The notes: generated from the sequence alone by a model not told the origin. 8,089 nucleotides of DNA from an uncultured Bacilli bacterium (GCA_947626215.1 CANQRJ010000062.1:1-8089), one strand, 5' to 3'. Shown: positions 1-6,442, numbered from the stretch's first letter. Numbers and translations: made by a program.

Positions 1-1505
1 TTAAAACATCTTCTTATGTTTGCTCCTAAACACATTAACATGATTTCTGCTGCAACATTTTCTAATCCTCGTCTTCTTATTCTAATATAGCTCATATTAT
101 TTTTGATTTGTCCAAATGTGCCTTCGACTTGTATACTTCCATTAATTCGAATTTCAATTCCTTTTGGACTTAATAGATTATTTCTTGATTCTTCCTTTAA
201 TAATTCATATTCAGGGACTAATTCATAATATCGGTTATCATAATCTTTACGTTTTAATTTTGCTTTGCATTTATAAGAATACTTACACTCATTACATCCA
301 ACAAATTTATATAATTTTCCTTCTTTGTTTTTTCTTCTATGATAATAATCAAAAGGAACTTCTTCTCCAATACAAGTATTTAAGCACATAATTCCATCAT
401 CGAATGTATAAAACAACTGTGGTGATTTGCCACTTGCTTCACCTTCCCATTGTTGAAATTTTACGTAGCTTTGAATGTTATGTTCTTGCATATATTTATA
501 ATTTTTATAATTTCCATATCCAGCATCATCACATTCATTCGGAGGATAAGAGCCATAATATTTAAAATATAATTCATTCATTGGTATAAAAGTTTTGATA
601 TCACTTCTGTCTTGAAAGACTCCATACATTAAAATCAATAAGGAAGATACAAATACTTGTACATTATAGGCAGCATGGAAATCATGACTACTTTTAGAAT
701 AATAATCTTCTTTTAGTACCATTGCTGTTGCATCATGATCTGTTTTAAAATAAGAATTTCTATTTTCACCACAGATTTTTTCTTTCTCTTCATATTCTAA
801 TAATTTCATTAAATAGGCATATCCTAGTTTATAATCCTTTTGTTCTTTGGTTAATCTTTTTCCTTTGTCATGAGGAATATGATTCATATCTATTTTGTTA
901 TTTTTAGCATAATCTTGAAGATCATCCCAGAACGTCTTTGAATCTATAAGTAGATTAGCATTAAAATTATCATAGCCCATTTCTAATAATAAATGTTTGA
1001 TTTTTTCATCTAATCTATTGTGAAATTTAACTGGTTTCCAAACAAATTTATATTTGTTCGCATTTGCTTCTATTTTAGTTCCATCTAAAAATACATCAAT
1101 GATTTCTAATTGGAATTCTTTTATGATTTGCTTCGTGATATAAGTAAATATTTCGTATTGATTTGGGACTATATATTTGTTTATAAAATCTCCAATAACT
1201 GTATAATCAGGTATTTCACCTTCCATAATATAGATTACTCTTGTATCAAAAATACATTTATCTTCAATATCTCTGAGGGTTGCTTTAAATTTAGAAAAAC
1301 AATAAATAATCATAGCAAATAAATTATAAGGATTGTAACCATTACGACCTTTACAAATATTATCTTTATACTTTACATTTTCAATTATTTTTCCTACTCC
1401 TGAATTTTCTAAAAAAATCATAAATTTATCTATTTTTTCAAATTCTACATTACATTTTTCTGAAGGTACTATGAAAAGTGACTTTTTTATGTTAAAATAT
1501 CTCAT
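1..1505 (-). CDS. IS1182-family DDE transposase, 3' end cut by window edge
   Basis: This enzyme cuts and moves the insertion sequence. The frame is open without a stop or frameshift for 501 codons from ATG at 1505 to the window edge, so the copy may be active. Residues 58-110 match the DUF772-like N-terminal domain of the family (NLFAMIIYCF, then a motif ending PDYTVIGDF). The DDE residues are visible: D141 in VFLDGTKIEANANKY, D327 in DDAGYGNYKNY, and E461 in VEGTFGQIK. The final segment (IRIRRRGLENVAAEIMLMCL, ending LGANIRRCF) is the usual C-terminal signature, so the stop is probably only slightly outside the window. A C404-x2-C407-x5-C413 cluster lies between the second D and the E, as in relatives. 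The start is chosen from AAGGAG nine bases upstream (plus-strand 1515-1520). Family assignment comes from motifs alone but is strong. Confidence 0.93.
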   Translation of the reverse strand, partial: MRYFNIKKSLFIVPSEKCNVEFEKIDKFMIFLENSGVGKIIENVKYKDNICKGRNGYNPYNLFAMIIYCFSKFKATLRDIEDKCIFDTRVIYIMEGEIPDYTVIGDFINKYIVPNQYEIFTYITKQIIKEFQLEIIDVFLDGTKIEANANKYKFVWKPVKFHNRLDEKIKHLLLEMGYDNFNANLLIDSKTFWDDLQDYAKNNKIDMNHIPHDKGKRLTKEQKDYKLGYAYLMKLLEYEEKEKICGENRNSYFKTDHDATAMVLKEDYYSKSSHDFHAAYNVQVFVSSLLILMYGVFQDRSDIKTFIPMNELYFKYYGSYPPNECDDAGYGNYKNYKYMQEHNIQSYVKFQQWEGEASGKSPQLFYTFDDGIMCLNTCIGEEVPFDYYHRRKNKEGKLYKFVGCNECKYSYKCKAKLKRKDYDNRYYELVPEYELLKEESRNNLLSPKGIEIRINGSIQVEGTFGQIKNNMSYIRIRRRGLENVAAEIMLMCLGANIRRCF

Positions 1506-1540
1506 GTGATACAACTCCTTGAACAAGATTATTGTATCAC
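1506..1540 (-). promoter_or_regulatory. Hairpin around the transposase ribosome-binding site
   Basis: A perfect 9-bp inverted repeat, GTGATACAA (1506-1514) and TTGTATCAC (1532-1540 on the plus strand), flanks a 17-nt loop. The repeat begins at the base adjoining the transposase ATG. In the mRNA the loop contains the AAGGAG Shine-Dalgarno sequence, and a small CTTG-TT-CAAG hairpin can form beside it, partly overlapping it. Such a structure would be expected to limit ribosome access and keep transposase low, a common IS strategy. It could instead be a transposase-binding site. The repeat is directly visible; its role is inferred. Confidence 0.6.
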
Positions 1541-1546
1541 GAATGG

Positions 1547-1582
1547 CCTAGAAAGTATTATATTTTCTAGGTTTTTAATTTT
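1547..1582 (+). terminator. Palindrome with T-tract, possible plus-strand terminator in the IS end
   Basis: CCTAGAAA (1547-1554) and TTTCTAGG (1564-1571) form a perfect 8-bp stem with a 9-nt loop. On the plus strand it is followed by TTTTTAATTTT, giving an intrinsic-terminator shape that would stop antisense transcription leaving the IS. No T-tract follows on the minus strand. The loop holds the candidate transposase -10 box, so it may have another role. Confidence 0.4.
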
Positions 1583-1585
1583 GAT
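1557..1585 (-). promoter_or_regulatory. Candidate transposase promoter
   Basis: On the minus strand a perfect TATAAT (plus 1557-1562) lies about 50 bases upstream of the transposase ATG. The best -35 at 17-bp spacing is ATCAAA (plus 1580-1585), which matches consensus at only three of six positions. The -10 lies in the loop of the 1547-1571 palindrome. A transcript from here would start near 1550 and carry the RBS hairpin. Confidence 0.35.
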
Positions 1586-1590
1586 AAATA

Positions 1591-1632
1591 TAAAAGAACT
1601 GTCGAGAAATTAATTACTTAATTTCCCAACAG
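1591..1632 (-). terminator. Terminator-like hairpin at the IS edge, downstream of the 1638-2732 gene
   Basis: On the minus strand, five bases past the neighbouring gene's stop codon, CTGTTGGGAAATT and AATTTCTCGACAG form a 13-bp stem (two G-U pairs) with an 8-nt loop. TTCTTTTATATTT follows. This fits a rho-independent terminator for the gene at 1638-2732. The same bases appear to be the terminal and subterminal sequence of the IS, so the element may have supplied the terminator. It could also limit read-through into the transposase. Confidence 0.6.
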
Positions 1633-1637
1633 CCCCT

Positions 1638-2732
1638 TTAAAATAGACGAAATTCGTAAGGTGATGATTCTGTTCCATTTCCTTTTTGATATAAAATATC
1701 AGTTGGAAGAGCAAGTACAGGTCGAATATCTTTTTTTCCTGTCGCGTATTCTAATACGAATTTTCCGTTTCCATCTAATGAATAAACGTCATAAGTATTT
1801 TCCGTTGTTCCATTTAATAGCCAATAACGATTGCTTGTTTTTGCTAAATAATTATAGTTTTGACAACTAGGAGATGCATAATCGCATTCTGTAGATAAAG
1901 ACGCGTTCATATATTCATATACACTTAGTAAAGAAAATGGGGTTGTAAATGTTTTAGAGCATTCACTGATCCCTGATGCATCTTCGTCTTCACTTCTACT
2001 TCCTACACAGGAAGACATATCCATCATATAAGCATGATAATCTTTAAAGTCATTTTCATAGATTTGATTTAAACTGTCTGCAATTCGGCTATTTTCAAAA
2101 TTGTTTTTCCCACGATTACTTTTTGATTCTTCGTTATAACGGTCATCAAAAACATAAGATATTTTTCGATTGTTTACTGTATCTTTTAAAACTAAATAGA
2201 ACATTTCTTCATCAAACTTAAAAATTCTCCAAGTATATCCTGCAAAAGAAATGTAATTATTTACATCATCTCCACGATAAACATAAAAGTCATCTAATTG
2301 ATGTAAACCATCTTGTGTTGTTTGTAAAACTTCTTTTTCTAAGATTGTGTCATATAATGAAGTTGATTTATAATGATCACATTCTAGTTTAGGAGTAAAT
2401 CGGTAAGAATCATGATTTAAACTGATGGTAACTTCACCTAGGCAATTTGTATCTTTGCTTAATTTTGAAAGGTCTTTTAATAGTTTTTGCTCTACTAAAG
2501 TGGACGCATAAATTGTGACGGGATTATTGATACTTGGAAGTTCACTTTCATGCGTTTTTACGTATTTTTCTGTGGAGGTTACAAGTAATCGCTCTATTTC
2601 TTCATAAGAGTAACGTTTTGTGATTTTAAGAATGAAAACAATACCAATGATTAGAATCAATATTCCTAAAATGATACCCATGCTAATCAGTATCAATTTT
2701 TTACGGTCATTTTGCCATAAATCTTTTATCAT
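1638..2732 (-). CDS. Membrane-anchored exported protein of unknown function, 364 aa
   Basis: I cannot name this gene. A short basic N-terminus (KDLWQNDRKK) precedes one hydrophobic segment at about residues 13-36, followed by KITKR. This predicts a single-pass protein with the bulk outside the cell. A helical linker follows (about 41-95). Residues 140-345 contain a YISFAGYTWRIFKF segment and end in KKDIRPVLALPTD plus a GNGTESSPYEF tail. I recall this layout (a TWRI motif, then an RPVLAL end) from secreted or pseudopilin-like proteins of gut Firmicutes, but no function follows. Six cysteines, all extracellular (97, 118, 242, 258, 283, 290), fall into three close pairs and could form disulfides. 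The start has AGGGTGA upstream (plus 2737-2743) and a good promoter. The stop abuts the IS edge, so the final residues could have been altered by the insertion. Confidence 0.85.
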   Translation of the reverse strand: MIKDLWQNDRKKLILISMGIILGILILIIGIVFILKITKRYSYEEIERLLVTSTEKYVKTHESELPSINNPVTIYASTLVEQKLLKDLSKLSKDTNCLGEVTISLNHDSYRFTPKLECDHYKSTSLYDTILEKEVLQTTQDGLHQLDDFYVYRGDDVNNYISFAGYTWRIFKFDEEMFYLVLKDTVNNRKISYVFDDRYNEESKSNRGKNNFENSRIADSLNQIYENDFKDYHAYMMDMSSCVGSRSEDEDASGISECSKTFTTPFSLLSVYEYMNASLSTECDYASPSCQNYNYLAKTSNRYWLLNGTTENTYDVYSLDGNGKFVLEYATGKKDIRPVLALPTDILYQKGNGTESSPYEFRLF

Positions 2733-2753
2733 ATAATCACCCTAACTATAAGA

Positions 2754-2782
2754 ATTATAACGAAAATCCTTAGAAAAATCAA
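2754..2782 (-). promoter_or_regulatory. Promoter of the 1638-2732 gene
   Basis: On the minus strand TTGATT (plus 2777-2782) and a perfect TATAAT (plus 2754-2759) are separated by exactly 17 bp, a strong sigma-A-type promoter. The -10 is 21 bases from the ATG, giving a leader of about 15 nt. The plus-strand neighbour must start inside the remaining 65 bp. Its promoter is less clear; TTGTAT, 17 bp, TACAGT before 2821 is one weak candidate. Confidence 0.7.
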
Positions 2783-2847
2783 TCTAGATGTCCTTGTATT
2801 TACAAATAATTTATGATACAGTAATGCAAGAAGTGGAGGGACTTTGA

Positions 2848-3849
2848 TTGTCAAAGACAGAAATTATATATCAAAAAGGGGACAATTCTTATTATTTAAA
2901 GGGAGTAAGCGCGGATCTTTTTTTAAATAAGTACCGGCATTCCAATCATTCATCATTAAAGGATACGTATTCTTTTCCAGAGTCTATTTCTCATATTTAT
3001 ATTAAAAATAAAAAGTTTGTAAATCAAAATGTTGTTTTTTTTGAAAATTCTTTTATTTATGGCAATACTATATCCATCATTTTTGAGGATTGTACTTTTC
3101 TTTGTAATGAACTATTGATAAAAGGAAAAGACGTTTCATTAAAAAATATTCATTATCTTAAAGATACTTCAGTTATTCTTTATGTAGAAGATAAGTTAGA
3201 TTTAGATGTACAAGGAAGTTTATCATCTACGCAGTATCAATTAAAGGCGAACCATCCTAAAGCAAGTGAGTATCAAATTCATGGAGATGGATGTGGATCT
3301 AAAATCAATTTAAGTTTAATGGAACTTCAGGTACTTTCTTTAAAAAATTTATCTCATGTATCTATTGATTTTGATATTTGTAGTTATATTGATAATTTTT
3401 TAGTAGAAAAAAGTGATTTTGATTTAGAATATTTTGAATCATGTAAAAAACTTTGTTTAAAAGATAGTACGATTCATTTTGGACGATTAGATTTACAAGG
3501 AGCTCAAGTTTTTTTAGAAAATTCTCGTTTGATTGGTGAAAGTCTTTTGCTCGATTATGGAAAAATAGAGAAACATCCAAATGTAGTAATGGAAGATGAT
3601 CAAAATGCTATTATGATTAATAAAAGTGAAAAATTATTGTTACAATTGAAATTATTTTGTATCCTTCAACGGTATCAAAAAACCCATTTTGTAAAAATTC
3701 AAAAACTTGCTCATGAAAAAGATTCTTATTATGATCATAAAAAGATGAGTTTATTAAACGAAATAAGACAACTTGAAAAAGAGAAAGAAAATCATTATCA
3801 ATGTTTAAAAAAAGAACTAGAAAGAAAACCAATAAAAGACATGGTATAA
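2848..3849 (+). CDS. Uncharacterised cytoplasmic protein, beta-solenoid-like with coiled-coil tail, 333 aa
   Basis: I do not recognise this protein. It has no signal peptide or membrane segment, so it should be cytoplasmic. From about residue 48 to 240 the sequence alternates short hydrophobic strands with polar turns (VVFFENSFIYG, ISIIFEDCTF, VSLKNIHYLKD, LCLKDSTIHFGRLDLQGAQ, VFLENSRLIG). This irregular rung-like pattern suggests a parallel beta-helix or bactofilin-like solenoid. Residues 258-328 are highly charged and heptad-like (LLLQLKLFCILQRYQ, NEIRQLEKEKEN), suggesting a helical coiled-coil tail for oligomerisation. Eight cysteines are scattered through it. The start is TTG, chosen because GGAGGG (2835-2840) lies seven bases upstream and no better ATG is in frame nearby. 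It is a single gene, divergent from the 1638-2732 gene and convergent with rpsD. The fold is inferred by eye. Confidence 0.8.
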   Translation: MSKTEIIYQKGDNSYYLKGVSADLFLNKYRHSNHSSLKDTYSFPESISHIYIKNKKFVNQNVVFFENSFIYGNTISIIFEDCTFLCNELLIKGKDVSLKNIHYLKDTSVILYVEDKLDLDVQGSLSSTQYQLKANHPKASEYQIHGDGCGSKINLSLMELQVLSLKNLSHVSIDFDICSYIDNFLVEKSDFDLEYFESCKKLCLKDSTIHFGRLDLQGAQVFLENSRLIGESLLLDYGKIEKHPNVVMEDDQNAIMINKSEKLLLQLKLFCILQRYQKTHFVKIQKLAHEKDSYYDHKKMSLLNEIRQLEKEKENHYQCLKKELERKPIKDMV

Positions 3850-3880
3850 AAAAATCAGGAAATTGAAATCCTGATTTTTT
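3848..3880. terminator. Bidirectional terminator between the 2848-3849 gene and rpsD
   Basis: AAAAAATCAGGA and TCCTGATTTTTT form a 12-bp stem (six A-T plus six mixed pairs) with an 8-nt AATTGAAA loop. An A-tract precedes it and a T-tract follows, so each strand sees a hairpin plus U-run. It starts inside the TAA of the plus-strand gene and ends one base from the rpsD stop codon, so it serves both convergent genes. Confidence 0.85.
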
Positions 3881-3881
3881 A

Positions 3882-4484
3882 TTATCTGTTATAGAATTCA
3901 ACAATAAGCGCTTCGTTAATTTCTGGATTTAATTCAGAACGATCTGGACGTCTTACATATTTTCCAGTCATTTTCTTTTTGTCAAATTCAACGAAAGCTT
4001 TTGTTCCAGTAGATGCTTCTAAACTTGCTAAGATTGCTGGATGATTTAATGATTTTTCTTTTACAGAAATAACATCGCCAACTTTACAAGTGTAAGAAGG
4101 AATATCTACTTTTTTACCGTTTACTAAAATATGACCATGATTTACTAATTGTCTTGCTGCACGACGAGTATTTGCAAGTCCCATACGATAAACGAGGTTA
4201 TCAATTCTACTTTCAAGTAAGAAAAGTAAATTTTCACCAGCAATTCCTTTCATATGAGATGCTTTTTCAAACACTTTATGAAATTGTTTTTCACTTAATC
4301 CATATAAGAAACGTACTTTTTGTTTTTCTTGTAATTGCACACCATATTCGCTTAATTTTCTACGTCTATCGTTTCCATGTACACCTGGAGCATAAGGACG
4401 ACGAGCAATGTCACGACTTGTTTCTAAAGTAGAAAAATTTAAGTGACGAGATTTCTTATATTGAGGTCCGGTATATCTTGCCAT
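3882..4484 (-). CDS. rpsD: 30S ribosomal protein S4, 200 aa
   Basis: S4 binds 16S rRNA early in 30S assembly, and in characterised bacteria it also represses its own synthesis. The protein begins MARYTGPQYKKSRHLNFSTL and keeps the YAPGVHG loop (31-37). A typical S4 RNA-binding domain covers about 91-152 (ESRIDNLVYRMGLANTRRAA, then RQLVNHGHILVNGKKVDIPS). Length is normal for the family. The N-terminal domain lacks the cysteine cluster of zinc-binding S4 proteins, so this is the zinc-independent form common in Firmicutes. AAGGAG (plus 4493-4498) is eight bases before the ATG. The gene is monocistronic, with its own consensus promoter, a structured leader and a terminator. Confidence 0.98.
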   Translation of the reverse strand: MARYTGPQYKKSRHLNFSTLETSRDIARRPYAPGVHGNDRRRKLSEYGVQLQEKQKVRFLYGLSEKQFHKVFEKASHMKGIAGENLLFLLESRIDNLVYRMGLANTRRAARQLVNHGHILVNGKKVDIPSYTCKVGDVISVKEKSLNHPAILASLEASTGTKAFVEFDKKKMTGKYVRRPDRSELNPEINEALIVEFYNR

Positions 4485-4634
4485 GTTATATTCTCCTTTC
4501 TATTAAATTTCTTAAAAGTGATGTAAAGTCCTCTTTATAGGGAGTAGTTATTTACATTTTCTAAATGGCAGTTTATACTCATGACTATGTAACTACACAT
4601 TATAAAGACTCCTTTTCCTGCCAACTTCCAAGTA
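4485..4634 (-). ncRNA. Structured rpsD leader, candidate S4 autoregulatory RNA
   Basis: The roughly 150-nt untranslated leader contains several exact complementarities (plus-strand coordinates). TGGCAG 4566-4571 pairs with CTGCCA 4618-4623. ATGTAAA 4521-4527 pairs with TTTACAT 4551-4557. The loops also pair with each other: GTAGTTA 4544-4550 with TAACTAC 4590-4596, and TCTTTATA 4532-4539 with TATAAAGA 4601-4608. The loop pairings nest with one another but cross both hairpins, so they imply a pseudoknot or two alternative folds. Firmicutes rpsD genes are known to be controlled by S4 binding to a pseudoknotted leader, and position and architecture fit that class. The pairings are seen; the assignment is inference. 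Confidence 0.6.
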
Positions 4635-4640
4635 ATTTAG

Positions 4641-4669
4641 ATTATACTAAATCCTACGTGACTTGTCAA
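4641..4669 (-). promoter_or_regulatory. Consensus promoter of rpsD
   Basis: On the minus strand a perfect TTGACA (plus 4664-4669) and a perfect TATAAT (plus 4641-4646) are separated by exactly 17 bp, full sigma-A consensus in every element. This fits a ribosomal protein gene with high basal transcription whose control is exerted later, in the leader. Transcription should start near 4634. Confidence 0.9.
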
Positions 4670-4689
4670 ATAAAATGAGGGCAAATTCC

Positions 4690-4717
4690 TTGTTTTATGA
4701 GAAATATATGATAAAAT
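4690..4717 (+). promoter_or_regulatory. Promoter of the cca-dnaD-nth operon
   Basis: TTGTTT (4690-4695) and TAAAAT (4712-4717) are 16 bp apart, and TGA directly before the -10 gives an extended -10 element that can offset the weak -35. The transcript would start near 4724, leaving a leader of only about 12 nt that consists mostly of the ribosome-binding site AAGGTGG (4725-4731). Confidence 0.55.
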
Positions 4718-4735
4718 GAAAGTGAAGGTGGTAAC

Positions 4736-5797
4736 TTGATCCCGAAAGCTATAAAAAATATTTTGATTAAAATGGAAGAAAATGGGTTTGAAGCCTATTT
4801 AGTCGGTGGTTTTGTAAGAGATGCATTATTAAACATTCCTACAAATGATTTTGATATTGCTACGAATGCTCTTCCAAAAGATCTTACTCTTATTTTTGGA
4901 CCCATTAAACAGATAGAATATGGCTCTGTTCATTTAAAAATAGGTGATTATAATGTGGAAATTACAACGTATCGAAAAGAGTTTCTTTATGAAAAACATA
5001 AACCGATAAAGATAGAGTATACGACGAATTTAATAGAAGATTCTTTAAGAAGAGATTTTACAATCAATGCTTTATATATGAATAAACTAGGGGAAGTGAT
5101 GGATCCGAATCATTTTAAAAAAGATTTAGATCAAAAAATTTTGAGAATGATTGGAAATCCTAATAAAAGATTAAAGGAAGATCCTTTGCGAATTTTAAGA
5201 GCAATTCGATTTTTATCTCGTTATCACTTAAATATTGATAAAAAACTACTCCATGCGATTAAAAAAGAAAAGAAAAATTTAAGTGTGTTATCTAAAAATC
5301 GTATAAAAATGGAATTAGACTATATATTGTTAAATAATGGGTTTTCTTATTTAAAGAAATTTCATTTGTTAGATGTTTTAGGAATTAAGACTAAGAATAT
5401 TATTTATGTAGAAGATTTACCAGGCTTATGGGCTCAGATAGAAACTAGTGTGGAGTACCCTAAAGAAAAAAACTTTTTGAAACGTGAAAAAAATATAAAG
5501 AACTTATTAAAATGTGGTACAATAAAGATGTTCGATTTATATCAATATGGATACTATGATTGCCGGGTGGCGGCTTTGGTGTTAAACTTTCCTTTAAAGA
5601 CCTTGGAAGAATACGATCAAAGACTTCCTATTCATAGTAGAAAAGATATTGCACTAAATGGAAAAGAAATTGAGAGTCTTTCTTCTTTACATCAAGAAGA
5701 TTTAGGACTTTTAATTAAAGAAATCGAAGAACATATTGTGAATGGTTTATTAAAAAATGAAAAAGATTGTATTAAAGAATATATCATGAAGAGGTGA
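4736..5797 (+). CDS. cca: CCA tRNA nucleotidyltransferase, 353 aa
   Basis: The enzyme adds or repairs the 3'-terminal CCA of tRNAs using CTP and ATP without a nucleic acid template. It belongs to the class II polymerase beta / poly(A) polymerase superfamily. Motif A is LVGGFVRDALL with catalytic acidic residues D38 and D40 in NDFDIAT. LRRDFTINALYM (104-115) is the RRDF motif. EDPLRILRAIRF (148-159) contains the EDxxR motif that selects CTP and ATP. The C-terminal half is helical and lysine-rich. At 353 residues it is somewhat shorter than typical Bacillus enzymes of about 400. A poly(A) polymerase is the alternative, but EDxxR and the Firmicutes context favour cca. The start is TTG, four bases after AAGGTGG; no ATG fits. 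It leads a tight operon with dnaD and nth. Confidence 0.93.
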   Translation: MIPKAIKNILIKMEENGFEAYLVGGFVRDALLNIPTNDFDIATNALPKDLTLIFGPIKQIEYGSVHLKIGDYNVEITTYRKEFLYEKHKPIKIEYTTNLIEDSLRRDFTINALYMNKLGEVMDPNHFKKDLDQKILRMIGNPNKRLKEDPLRILRAIRFLSRYHLNIDKKLLHAIKKEKKNLSVLSKNRIKMELDYILLNNGFSYLKKFHLLDVLGIKTKNIIYVEDLPGLWAQIETSVEYPKEKNFLKREKNIKNLLKCGTIKMFDLYQYGYYDCRVAALVLNFPLKTLEEYDQRLPIHSRKDIALNGKEIESLSSLHQEDLGLLIKEIEEHIVNGLLKNEKDCIKEYIMKR

Positions 5798-5803
5798 ATT
5801 TCC

Positions 5804-6442
5804 ATGCCAAACATTGAATTTTTAACAGAAAAACGTTTTTCTTTGTCTACACATTTGATTGAAATTGCTGTGAAAAACAATTTGTCTTTGGTGGAATTTT
5901 TACTTTTAATTTATTTTGAAGATGAGATGGATAAGACTTTTAATGTTGATAAAATTTGTAATTTATTTTCTTTAGATCAAGTTAGTGTTCTTGAGGCTTT
6001 TAATCATTTACTTACTTTAAATTTTATTCAGTTAGAGTCTTTTAGAGATGACGCGAATCGTCATGGCGAAAGAATTAGTTTAATTCCGATGTATGAATCT
6101 ATTTGTGAAAAGAAAGAAGAAAAAAGAAAAGAACAAGAAAAAGAAAGTATTTTTGATACTTTTCAAAAAGAGTTAGGAAGAAAGATTTCTCCAATGGAAT
6201 ATGAAATTATTAATGCTTGGTTAGAAAAAGGATTTTCTGAAGAGCTTGTAAAGGGGGCTTTGAAAGAGGCCGTTTATCATGGAGTAAGTAGTTTAAGATA
6301 TATTGATAAGGTATTATATGAATGGAAAAAGAAGGGCTATACCACGATGAAAGATGTGGAAGTAGGTTTAAAAAACTTTAGAAAGGAAAAAGAATCAAAA
6401 GAAGAGCTCTTTGATTATGATTGGTTAGAAGATGAAGAATGA
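5804..6442 (+). CDS. dnaD: DnaD replication initiation/restart protein, 212 aa
   Basis: DnaD acts with DnaB and DnaI in low-GC Gram-positives to load the replicative helicase at oriC and during restart. Residues 1-100 form the winged-helix N-terminal domain (LIEIAVKNNLSLVEFLLLIY, then a helical segment ending EAFNHLLTLNFIQLE). A charged linker (102-115) follows. The C-terminal DnaD/DnaB-like domain spans about 117-178 with ISPMEYEIINAWLEKGFSEE, and the YxxxIxxxW signature appears as Y166, V170 and W174 in RYIDKVLYEW. The acidic tail ends ELFDYDWLEDEE. Length is close to the Bacillus protein (about 230). The Shine-Dalgarno GAGGTGA (5791-5797) contains the cca stop codon, six bases before the ATG, which suggests translational coupling. 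Overlap with nth conserves the Bacilli dnaD-nth pair. Confidence 0.93.
   Translation: MPNIEFLTEKRFSLSTHLIEIAVKNNLSLVEFLLLIYFEDEMDKTFNVDKICNLFSLDQVSVLEAFNHLLTLNFIQLESFRDDANRHGERISLIPMYESICEKKEEKRKEQEKESIFDTFQKELGRKISPMEYEIINAWLEKGFSEELVKGALKEAVYHGVSSLRYIDKVLYEWKKKGYTTMKDVEVGLKNFRKEKESKEELFDYDWLEDEE

Larger units (their letters stand above)
1..1637 (-). mobile_element. IS1182-family insertion sequence, partial (left end outside window)
   Basis: The element comprises the transposase gene on the minus strand plus its roughly 130-bp upstream end region. The proposed inner end, read on the minus strand, begins just after the neighbouring stop codon with GGGGCTGTTGGGAAATT. This resembles the GGGCTGT-type termini I associate with IS1182 relatives. 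It continues directly into an imperfect palindrome (1599-1632), then a second palindrome (1547-1571), then a third one (1506-1540) that touches the transposase start codon. The other terminus, the matching inverted repeat and any target duplication lie beyond position 1, so the exact boundary near 1637 is inferred. Confidence 0.65.

Noticed and set aside
164..391. Plus-strand ORF of 75 codons
   Set aside because: It lies antisense within the transposase frame, has low-complexity Ile/Tyr/Leu composition, and has no credible ribosome-binding site.
1110..1322. Plus-strand ORF of 70 codons
   Set aside because: It is antisense to the N-terminal coding region of the transposase and is explained as a shadow frame.
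1506..1637. Possible CRISPR-like or small-RNA repeats in the IS end
   Set aside because: The three palindromes differ in sequence and are not a repeat-spacer array; IS-end structure explains them better.
3617..3904. Minus-strand ORF of 95 codons with hydrophobic stretches
   Set aside because: It is antisense to the coiled-coil end of the 2848-3849 gene, runs through the bidirectional terminator and overlaps the rpsD stop. Its hydrophobicity is the complement of Lys/Glu-rich codons.
4154..4432. Plus-strand ORF of 92 codons
   Set aside because: It is fully antisense to rpsD and has no independent coding signal.
4485..4640. T-box or metabolite riboswitch upstream of rpsD
   Set aside because: There is no T-box TGGNACC-type motif and no recognisable riboswitch core. 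A ribosomal-protein leader fits the downstream gene.
5797..6442. Possible TGA-as-tryptophan code in a Mollicutes-like genome
   Set aside because: TGA terminates cca, dnaD and nth at the expected protein lengths, and conserved tryptophans are TGG.
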